From: Candidatus Homeothermus arabinoxylanisolvens
GTDB taxonomy: Bacteria > Bacteroidota > Bacteroidia > Bacteroidales > Muribaculaceae
DNA length: 12,832 nt
Reading direction: 5' to 3'
Assembly (NCBI GenBank): GCA_001689405.1
Contig: LUJO01000031.1
Coordinates: forward strand, 1 to 12,832
The stretch's first letter is position 1; every line of letters starts with the position of its first letter. The notes below the pieces were generated by a model that saw nothing but the letters and a program-made list of their open reading frames with translations, was not told where the DNA came from and did not search any database. A program made the position numbers and the translations under genes. Below, in pieces: positions 7,127 to 12,832 of the stretch.

Positions 7127-7321
7127 ATGTCAGAAAAGGAGCGTAACGAAATTCTTGAAAAGATAACAAGAGGGCTTCAGTTGGCCAACGAAAATATGCT
7201 GCGGGCAAAGAAAGCACGTGGAGAAAAAGTCGTATACGCACGACCCAACGGCAAGATCTATACTATAAAAGCCAGTACGGCACTAAAAAAATACCTTGCC
7301 AACAAACAAGCCAACTCTTAA
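7127..7321 (+). CDS. Small basic hypothetical protein (64 residues)
   Basis: This encodes 64 residues with a net positive charge. The first half is predicted helical and amphipathic (MSEKERNEILEKITRGLQL and on), followed by the basic segment RAKKARGEK. A short beta-like part follows (VVYARPNGKIYTIKA), and then a lysine-rich tail. There is no signal peptide or membrane helix. I do not recognise a characterised family; small proteins of this general form occur near cell-surface loci in Bacteroidales, but the function is unknown. The 134-base gap upstream contains no clear TAnnTTTG promoter and no strong ribosome binding site. The gene is convergent with the polysaccharide cluster, with only 10 bases between the two stops. 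The composition fits the neighbouring chromosome rather than the AT-rich cassette, and the ordered codon pattern supports a real gene. Confidence 0.65.
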   Translation: MSEKERNEILEKITRGLQLANENMLRAKKARGEKVVYARPNGKIYTIKASTALKKYLANKQANS

Positions 7322-7331
7322 GCGACAACCG

Positions 7332-8087
7332 TCAGACCCTCGGTCGGGACCCGCTTACCGCACACTTGGTAACGAATGTGTCCCAAGTAAACAATACAGG
7401 GAATTCAATCAATACGTTGTATAACCGCCCCCACAACCCTTTTTCATGAAAGAGGCGGTAGAACGCACGCAGATTATACTTGTTGACCCAGTCGGGATAA
7501 TAATTTATGGCATTGGCCGACTGATGCAAAAAACCTCCACAGGTAAAAACGATGCCTTTATAACCTGCATTTTTCAGATCCAAGGCAAACTGTTCCTGAA
7601 GCGGCGACCCCATGCCCACTATTGTAAAATCACTACCCGCACTGACTATATCGGCAATAGCTTTACGACGATCCTCCACATCTATAAAATAGCCATTGCG
7701 ATAGCCGGCAATCGCCATCGACGGATAGCTTTTACGGAACTGGGCTATGGTACGCTCAAGAGTTTCCTGCCGAGTGCCCAAAAAGTATATGCTTCGCCCT
7801 ACTCCCCGACCATTAAGATAAGAAAACAAATCGGCTGCCATACTCGACATATCGAAACTCAGCCTCGGCACACGCCGCCCCCAGAGCAACCGTATAAGCC
7901 AACACATAGTCATCCCGTCAACAAACAATCCATCCATTGATTCATACAATTCAGGATGACAGCGCACAAGATGATAAGAATACGGATTTACACAAGTATA
8001 GACACGACCGTTTTCGGCAATAAATGTGCCTATCGGATACGTACAAGCGGAGTCTGCGATTTTTCGCACAAACCCTCGGTTATTCAT
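7332..8087 (-). CDS. WecG/TagA/CpsF family (GT26) glycosyltransferase
   Basis: This encodes 251 residues. The family transfers N-acetylmannosamine, its uronic acid or a similar sugar from a UDP donor to an undecaprenyl-diphosphate-linked sugar at the inner face of the membrane, an early step in building a polysaccharide repeat unit. Family motifs seen are VNPYSYHL (33-40), VDGMTM (56-61; its Asp is at the position of the proposed TagA catalytic base), GMGSPLQEQ (158-166) and CGGFLHQSANAINYYPDWV (183-201) followed by RAFYRLFHEKGLWGRL. I chose the ATG at 8087-8085 over an in-frame TTG nine bases upstream. It is the last gene of the minus-strand cluster, 11 bases after the polymerase gene. Its GC content matches the chromosome, unlike the four genes before it. 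The donor and acceptor cannot be deduced. Confidence 0.9.
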   Translation of the reverse strand: MNNRGFVRKIADSACTYPIGTFIAENGRVYTCVNPYSYHLVRCHPELYESMDGLFVDGMTMCWLIRLLWGRRVPRLSFDMSSMAADLFSYLNGRGVGRSIYFLGTRQETLERTIAQFRKSYPSMAIAGYRNGYFIDVEDRRKAIADIVSAGSDFTIVGMGSPLQEQFALDLKNAGYKGIVFTCGGFLHQSANAINYYPDWVNKYNLRAFYRLFHEKGLWGRLYNVLIEFPVLFTWDTFVTKCAVSGSRPRV

Positions 8088-8098
8088 AAAATTCAAAC

Positions 8099-9349
8099 CT
8101 AAGATTTATAATGTCTATATGGCCGAATGATGCCATATTGGTATCCTTGAATCAAAAAATATAATTGGAATACTCGTATTTGATCAGTTATAGGAGTACT
8201 CATCCCAACAATTAGGGCTGATATCAACCACAAAAGATTTGCTGTTGAGAATTTGCTTATAAACGAATCCTTCAATTTTAATCCTCTAGCAGCCACCACA
8301 AAGAAATTCAATTGAATAGAAACAAATACGATAGTACCGATAATACCCCACGAAGATAAATAATAACCTAATTGAATTTCAATCGGATAATTATTTTTAG
8401 CTGGTCCAACTCCAAAAAGTATTGATTTCAAAAGCCGCTCTATAGCCACTGCCAATTGTCCACTTCTAGTACCTAGTGAACCATCAGCTTCCTTTCCTGA
8501 AAGAGCATTAATTAATCGTTCGGAATATTTAATAGAGTCAGAGACTACTGGTATTTCCCATGTTACAGCAACTATATACAAAAATATTATAAGGGCTATT
8601 ACAATTGGAATTATTATTGTCTTTTTTAAAGCTGATATTTTTGAAAATACAAAAAAATACAATAGAGTTACAATAATAAATGCTAAGATTACTGATCTAG
8701 ATCCAATCAGCATCATTACAATACAACTAACAAAAAACGTTATTGCTTTATGAGAATAAAATGTCAGAGCAATCGCATATCCAAATAAACAGACAAAGCC
8801 AAAATTATAACAAAATCCAAATGTTCCAGAATACCTTATATAATTTAATTCTCCATATTCAAAAACAGCATAGAGATTTGTTATTGCCTGAAATGATTCA
8901 TTAAATTTTAATATATCAAATATAAATGATAAGAGAGTAAGTACGACAACTGAGGTAACTAAAAAATAACTTTTCTCAAGTTTTATGCCCAGAACATATC
9001 CAATGATAAAAAAATATAAATAGAATAATGGTCGAAGTATATCTGAGAAATCTTTTAGGATAATTTCATTATTAATGAAAGGCTGTATTGCTAATGTTGC
9101 AATATATGTTAAACTCCATAAAAAGAATAATTTGTATATTGTGGGAAGTGGAAATCTATAAGACTTAGTTTCTAAAAAAAATGGTAGTGTAAGGACAATA
9201 ATAGCAAACAAATATATTAATTGTCCTGTGCCCAATGAGGTATATCCCCAAAATGTCGGGAAATACAGAATTAAAAATAATAATAATACTGTTTTTAATT
9301 TAAATCTAAAATAAGTCGATGTACTCTTCAAATTGGTTCTTTTTATCAT
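8099..9349 (-). CDS. O-antigen/capsule polymerase-like membrane protein (Wzy type)
   Basis: This encodes 416 residues, mostly hydrophobic, with about ten to eleven likely transmembrane helices. Wzy proteins join lipid-linked repeat units into polysaccharide in the periplasm. Family-like features are RYSGTFGFCYNFGF (about 172-185, resembling the RxxGxFxxPN region), GSRSVILAF (about 216-224), the loop LGTRSGQLAVAIERL (about 292-306) and FGVGPAKNN (312-320), followed by a helix with GIIG. I chose the ATG at 9349, which overlaps the end of the GT4 gene by 44 bases; a TTG nine codons further upstream would lengthen the overlap to 71. Base composition is very AT-rich (for example 14 G+C in the 60 bases 9001-9060). 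Wzy sequences diverge strongly, so a ligase or other polymer-export protein is possible but less likely. Confidence 0.82.
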   Translation of the reverse strand: MIKRTNLKSTSTYFRFKLKTVLLLFLILYFPTFWGYTSLGTGQLIYLFAIIVLTLPFFLETKSYRFPLPTIYKLFFLWSLTYIATLAIQPFINNEIILKDFSDILRPLFYLYFFIIGYVLGIKLEKSYFLVTSVVVLTLLSFIFDILKFNESFQAITNLYAVFEYGELNYIRYSGTFGFCYNFGFVCLFGYAIALTFYSHKAITFFVSCIVMMLIGSRSVILAFIIVTLLYFFVFSKISALKKTIIIPIVIALIIFLYIVAVTWEIPVVSDSIKYSERLINALSGKEADGSLGTRSGQLAVAIERLLKSILFGVGPAKNNYPIEIQLGYYLSSWGIIGTIVFVSIQLNFFVVAARGLKLKDSFISKFSTANLLWLISALIVGMSTPITDQIRVFQLYFLIQGYQYGIIRPYRHYKS

Positions 9350-10436
9350 TTGAATTATTCCAAATTCTAGTGCCAATTACAGATGATTTTGTTTTCATCT
9401 GATTCATAATCTTATTAGTGATATCTTCCGTTTCTGGTCCCAAACAAGCACCAAATTCTTCAAATTCACTAATCTCAAATGTCGCGTCTTTCCAATATGA
9501 AGAATTTACGTCAAAATATTCTTTGGGTATTGCTTTTTCACTACCGACAAATGGAATACCTAAAGCAACTACTTCGCTAAGAACTATAGGACATCCTTCA
9601 AAGAAGCTGGGAAGTAAAAAAAGATTTGACTTAGCAATAAATTTGTAAGGATTACTTTGGTATGGAAGTATTATTATATCTTTTTCCAAATTTAAATCGC
9701 TAATAAATTCCATCAATTTACTTTTTAATATGCCCTCACCAATAATCAGTCCTTTTACATTTAATTGAGGATATTCCGTTTTTAGCTTTTTTATAACTTT
9801 AACTATTTTCCATTGTGCTTTTTGATAACAAAATCTACCAATGTTTGTAATATAACATGAATCGTTGTCTAATTCAAATTCAGTAATTGGCTCAGACGCC
9901 TGTTTTATTATTTCAGCCTTATCAATCCGATTGTTTATTGTAAATATTTTATTACTAGGGATGTTATATTCTTGAATTAAATCTTGTCGTATATTGTCAG
10001 AAACAACGATTATTTTATCTACTTTTGAATACGCCCTATTTATATCTGACTTAACAAACTTGTTAATCAAACTATTTAACTTGCGATATTGAATTGACAA
10101 TATATTGTGAACTGTTACAATTTTAGTAGCATCTATGTCTAACTTTGATACAAGAACATTACTCCGTTCAAGAAATGAAAATATGATATCAGGAGAAAAA
10201 GAGGACGCATATTTTCTTAACTTCTTAAAAAGTATTTTTTGTTGAATATATTTAATAACAATATTCGCTGAATTATTTTTTAATCCTGAAGCAGCAATCG
10301 TTTCATTATTCCCATATAAAGAAAATATCTTAGTACTATATCCTTGAGATTTTAGGTAATTATTAAATTCCAACAATATTTTTTCAGCTCCACCTGAAGC
10401 TATTTGATCTATTACCAGTAGTACTCGTTTATTCAT
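9306..10436 (-). CDS. GT4-family glycosyltransferase
   Basis: This 376-residue retaining glycosyltransferase has the GT-B fold and probably adds one sugar to the polysaccharide repeat unit at the cytoplasmic membrane face. N-domain signs are RVLLVIDQIASGGAEKI (residues 4-20), with the GGAE motif near the acceptor site. The C-domain begins at ITNIGRFCYQKAQ (196-208) and contains IIGEG (231-235) and EGCPIVLSE (280-288), the EX7E arrangement that binds the nucleotide-sugar donor in this family. The ATG at 10436 is preferred over a GTG directly before it; it lies 27 bases after the GT2 stop. The 3' end overlaps the polymerase gene. It is AT-rich like its neighbours. The sugar specificity cannot be read from the sequence. 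Confidence 0.9.
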   Translation of the reverse strand: MNKRVLLVIDQIASGGAEKILLEFNNYLKSQGYSTKIFSLYGNNETIAASGLKNNSANIVIKYIQQKILFKKLRKYASSFSPDIIFSFLERSNVLVSKLDIDATKIVTVHNILSIQYRKLNSLINKFVKSDINRAYSKVDKIIVVSDNIRQDLIQEYNIPSNKIFTINNRIDKAEIIKQASEPITEFELDNDSCYITNIGRFCYQKAQWKIVKVIKKLKTEYPQLNVKGLIIGEGILKSKLMEFISDLNLEKDIIILPYQSNPYKFIAKSNLFLLPSFFEGCPIVLSEVVALGIPFVGSEKAIPKEYFDVNSSYWKDATFEISEFEEFGACLGPETEDITNKIMNQMKTKSSVIGTRIWNNSNDKKNQFEEYIDLF

Positions 10437-10463
10437 CACTTAATGTTTTATCGTTTGATCTTA

Positions 10464-11453
10464 TTAAAAAACATGTAATTTCCTACTGGCTACAACTAAC
10501 AACTTTAATAACTTAGGCGATGTTAGATATGCAATATATCCTAATCGCTTAACTTTAGATGGAAGAAGTAATTTGGGAAATTTTTTATTCAATGATCCGC
10601 GATAATTTTCATACCATAAAAAGTCAAAATTGTCAGAATAAAAGAATGTTTGCCAAAATTTATGTAGATAGCAAAAAGTTTGAAACTCATTATTGAATTC
10701 TTCCATAAGCCCATTCTTATTTAATTCCGCCTCAATCAAATTTAACATTATTGATATATCTTTCTCTCCTTTTTTCCCAGACGATTTTACCAATGAGTTC
10801 TGATTAGTAAGCCTATAATGATATAATGGCATTTTAACAGTTGCTAATTTGGTCGCTTTTAAGTGAAGCATAAAATTTGCATAACAATCTTCACCCATGC
10901 TAAATCTTGGATCAAATAATATTTCATTTTTAGTATAAAGAGTCCTTTTCACTAATCGTTGCCATACATTGAAATGCATTTGATTCATACATAGAAATCT
11001 CTTTATACCTTCTTTATTAGAACAGTCAAAATCATCAAGTACTATAGTCTCTTTATGCAACCGATTTTCATAAAACCCACAACCAACTATATCCGCATCT
11101 GTTTCTATAGCACACTTATACATTAACTGACACATCTCTGGCTCCATCCAATCATCACTATCGCAATGAATTATATACTCACCTGAAACATTATGCAATG
11201 CAGTATTTCTCGCGCTTGGCAACCCCATATTTTTATTGTGATTGACAATTCTTACTTGATTACTACGCTCAGGATATTCTGAAACTATTTTCTTGAGAAT
11301 TTCTATACTTTTATCCCGTGTGCAATCATTCACAAAAACGAATTCAATGCTATCTTTCATAGTTTGTTCCATTAGGGAGCGTACACATTTTTCAATGTAC
11401 TTTTCTACACCATAGACTGGGACACAGACTGATACTTTTATGGTAGTTTCCAT
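10464..11453 (-). CDS. GT2-family glycosyltransferase
   Basis: This 329-residue inverting glycosyltransferase has the GT-A fold (PF00535 type). The N-terminal domain shows KVSVCVPVYG (residues 6-15), the nucleotide-binding VNDCTRDKS (41-49, with Cys where most relatives have Gly), GLPSARN (77-83) and the metal-binding DSDD at 98-101 in HCDSDDWMEP. The C-terminal 200 residues are less conserved and end in a basic, hydrophobic stretch (KLLKLLVVASRKL) that may associate with the membrane. I chose the ATG at 11453, which starts one base after the DUF4422 stop and gives the usual N-terminus just before strand 1; an ATG at 11468 would overlap the upstream gene by 14 bases. It probably adds one sugar of the repeat unit, but the substrate is unknown. 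Confidence 0.9.
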   Translation of the reverse strand: METTIKVSVCVPVYGVEKYIEKCVRSLMEQTMKDSIEFVFVNDCTRDKSIEILKKIVSEYPERSNQVRIVNHNKNMGLPSARNTALHNVSGEYIIHCDSDDWMEPEMCQLMYKCAIETDADIVGCGFYENRLHKETIVLDDFDCSNKEGIKRFLCMNQMHFNVWQRLVKRTLYTKNEILFDPRFSMGEDCYANFMLHLKATKLATVKMPLYHYRLTNQNSLVKSSGKKGEKDISIMLNLIEAELNKNGLMEEFNNEFQTFCYLHKFWQTFFYSDNFDFLWYENYRGSLNKKFPKLLLPSKVKRLGYIAYLTSPKLLKLLVVASRKLHVF

Positions 11454-11454
11454 A

Positions 11455-12297
11455 TCATTCACTAGCATTACACTCTATTCCATCAATAGTGAGTCCTGTT
11501 TTCAACGGTGGTATGATGGGAACAGAGACAGGGGATGTCAAGCGTTTGGAGAGCATAAATGCCATTTCAAACCGAAAATCATTAAACAATTCCTTTGCTC
11601 TATTAGTGGGAACTCCTGTTATTATATTTATTTTCCTATTTTTTAATTTATTGTGCTTCAGCCACAATCCGAGAGCCGTTTCAGCAAGATAGCCAAATAC
11701 CCGGCGCTGACGCGTATAACCGGAAATTTTTATCCTGCTTTCAGTAAGTTGAATTATAGGAAAAATGAAGTTGCAGTATTCATAAAACTTCTCTTTTGAC
11801 ATCAGCATCATATTGCATTGACTGAATTTATTTTCCATAAAGTAATATGAAATTACATCCTCTTTGTATTCAGGAAATAGTGATAAGATTGAATCGATAA
11901 AAACCGTTGCATCTTCAAGACATGTCCAATAGACAAGTTCATTGTAGACTGATGTTGAAAGTGTAAGTGGTTTTGCCAATAAAATGTCACATGAGTTCAT
12001 CGCCTCACTTAATTCCGCATTTGTCATTTTGAAATAACGGCGGTAATGACAGAGACCGATGTAGTCGACGTCTTTGAGGTTTTTCCATGCCCAGTAGAGA
12101 GCGGTGAGCTCACAGTAGGATTCATTTTTCTCGGAAATGTTGTCGCCGGTGTTGTCGCATTGGAATCCGAGGTCGAGTTCAGGGTGGAGTGCTTTGCCGA
12201 CTTGTATCGGCATGTAGATATCATCCTGACGTATATTAGGGTCTGCCTTGTGGCAAGCCACAAGTATCTTTATTCGAGGCTGTTTCTTCTCTTCCAT
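11455..12297 (-). CDS. DUF4422 protein, probable glycosyltransferase of polysaccharide synthesis
   Basis: This encodes 280 residues. The DUF4422 pattern is clear: KILVACHK (10-17), the segment ending ESYCELTALYWAWKN (59-73), GLCHYRRYF (81-89), and RQRRVFGYLAETALGLWL (196-213). Members of this family occur in capsule and O-antigen loci and are thought to be GT-A-like glycosyltransferases, though few are characterised. It starts 7 bases after the glf stop and is followed by the GT2 gene one base after its own stop. Composition changes inside the gene. The 5' part (about 12000-12297, the conserved N-terminus) is near 50 percent GC (31 of 60 at 12061-12120, 29 of 60 at 12121-12180). The rest falls to 27-40 percent in the lines counted, suggesting a recombination point. 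No frameshift is seen. Confidence 0.88.
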   Translation of the reverse strand: MEEKKQPRIKILVACHKADPNIRQDDIYMPIQVGKALHPELDLGFQCDNTGDNISEKNESYCELTALYWAWKNLKDVDYIGLCHYRRYFKMTNAELSEAMNSCDILLAKPLTLSTSVYNELVYWTCLEDATVFIDSILSLFPEYKEDVISYYFMENKFSQCNMMLMSKEKFYEYCNFIFPIIQLTESRIKISGYTRQRRVFGYLAETALGLWLKHNKLKNRKINIITGVPTNRAKELFNDFRFEMAFMLSKRLTSPVSVPIIPPLKTGLTIDGIECNASE

Positions 12298-12304
12298 TGC
12301 TTTA

Positions 12305-12832
12305 CTATTTAAATAGGTTGAGGACTTGGGCGATGATGGGAGCCATGTCGTAATACTTGTATTCGGCGAGGCGGCCGCCGAATATTACGGCTGTCTCCTG
12401 CGAGGCGAGGGCGCGGTATTGCTCGTAGACGGCTTGGTTGCGGGCGTCGTTGACGGGATAGAACGGCTCCATGCCGTCGCGCCACTCGGTTGAGTATTCG
12501 CGCGAGATGACCGTCTTGGGGTTGTCGTAGACGGCGGCCCCGAAGGTCTCGAAGTGCTTGTGCTCGATGATGCGGGTATAGGGCACGTCGGCCGAGGTGT
12601 AGTTGACCACGGCATTGCCCTGACGGTTGGCCTCGTCAAGAGTCTCCGTCTCGAAGCGCACGGTGCGGTACTGGAGCTTGCCGAAGCGGTAGTCATAAAA
12701 CTCGTCGATTTTGCCGGTAAAAACAATCCGGTCAGCCATCGACTCCCAATGCGCGCGGTCGGCGAAGAAGTCAGTGTCGAGCTTCACGTCGATGCCGTCG
12801 AGGAGTCCGTCGATCAGTCGGTTGTAACCGCC
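12305..12832 (-). CDS. glf: UDP-galactopyranose mutase, C-terminal part (5' end outside window)
   Basis: The window holds the last 175 residues, roughly half of a protein that is normally about 370-390 residues; the frame stays open to the last base of the window (GGYNRLIDGLLDGIDVKLD). The flavoenzyme converts UDP-galactopyranose to UDP-galactofuranose in the cytoplasm. Family signatures are FTGKIDEFYDYRFGKLQYR, YTRIIEHKHFE, EPFYPVND and FGGRLAEYKYYDM, the last holding the arginine and tyrosines that contact the diphosphate of the substrate. It is followed 7 bases later by the DUF4422 gene. Its GC content is high (36 of 60 at 12541-12600) compared with the transferases downstream. Its presence implies galactofuranose in the polysaccharide, or at least the capacity to make the donor. 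Confidence 0.95.
   Translation of the reverse strand, partial: GGYNRLIDGLLDGIDVKLDTDFFADRAHWESMADRIVFTGKIDEFYDYRFGKLQYRTVRFETETLDEANRQGNAVVNYTSADVPYTRIIEHKHFETFGAAVYDNPKTVISREYSTEWRDGMEPFYPVNDARNQAVYEQYRALASQETAVIFGGRLAEYKYYDMAPIIAQVLNLFK

Noticed and set aside
7320..7356. Inverted repeat AAGCG/CGCTT with the internal GGTCGGGACC palindrome at the convergent stops, as a bidirectional terminator
   Set aside because: The internal palindrome has a 2-base loop, the outer stem is only 5 base pairs, and there is no T tract on either strand.
7446..7940. 164-codon open frame on the plus strand inside the WecG-type gene
   Set aside because: The minus-strand gene has family motifs throughout this stretch; the plus-strand peptide resembles no protein and has a low-complexity end.
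11489..11692. 67-codon plus-strand frame opposite the DUF4422 gene
   Set aside because: It is contained in a supported gene and shows no family features.

Overview
The window most likely comes from a chromosome of the order Bacteroidales, plausibly a Muribaculaceae-like gut bacterium. This is an inference from three things: the character of the housekeeping proteins (release factor 1, type-2 OMP decarboxylase, phosphoglycerate kinase and a PG_1098-type methyltransferase), Bacteroidetes-style promoter elements of the TAnnTTTG type with few obvious Shine-Dalgarno sites, and a surface-polysaccharide gene cluster of the kind common in that order. No rRNA, tRNA, CRISPR array, transposase or phage gene was seen.

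Layout. (1) Positions 1-654, plus strand: the end of one small membrane-protein gene and two further small membrane-protein genes, chained by overlaps. The two complete genes begin with the same 28 bases, so both proteins start MKLTDKRFW. (2) Positions 792-4402, plus strand: a tight run of prfA (release factor 1), a DUF4153-type polytopic membrane protein with an unusual acidic linker and C-terminal soluble domain, and pyrF. Spacings are 18 bases and a 1-base overlap, so this is probably one operon. (3) Positions 4486-6992, plus strand: pgk with its own promoter, then a hairpin, then a class I SAM-dependent methyltransferase with a DPAR motif. (4) Positions 7127-7321, plus strand: a 64-residue basic protein of unknown function, ending 10 bases from the convergent polysaccharide cluster. 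(5) Positions 7332-12832, minus strand, transcribed from right to left: glf (cut by the window edge), a DUF4422 protein, a GT2 glycosyltransferase, a GT4 glycosyltransferase, a Wzy-like polymerase and a WecG/TagA/CpsF glycosyltransferase.

How the polysaccharide genes fit together: Glf makes UDP-galactofuranose, the DUF4422, GT2, GT4 and WecG-type proteins are candidate transferases for building a lipid-linked repeat unit, and the Wzy-like protein would join repeat units. No flippase or initiating phosphosugar transferase lies in the window; they would be expected upstream, beyond position 12832. The middle of this cluster (about 8100-12000) is very AT-rich, while its two ends (glf with the start of the DUF4422 gene, and the WecG-type gene) match the GC-richer chromosome. 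That pattern looks like a swapped central cassette between conserved flanks.

I did not find a clearly new multi-gene system. The points most worth a second look are the repeated start/stop sequence of the small membrane-protein genes, the composition break inside the DUF4422 gene, the DUF4153 protein sitting between prfA and pyrF, and the two small or poorly characterised genes around 5805-7321.
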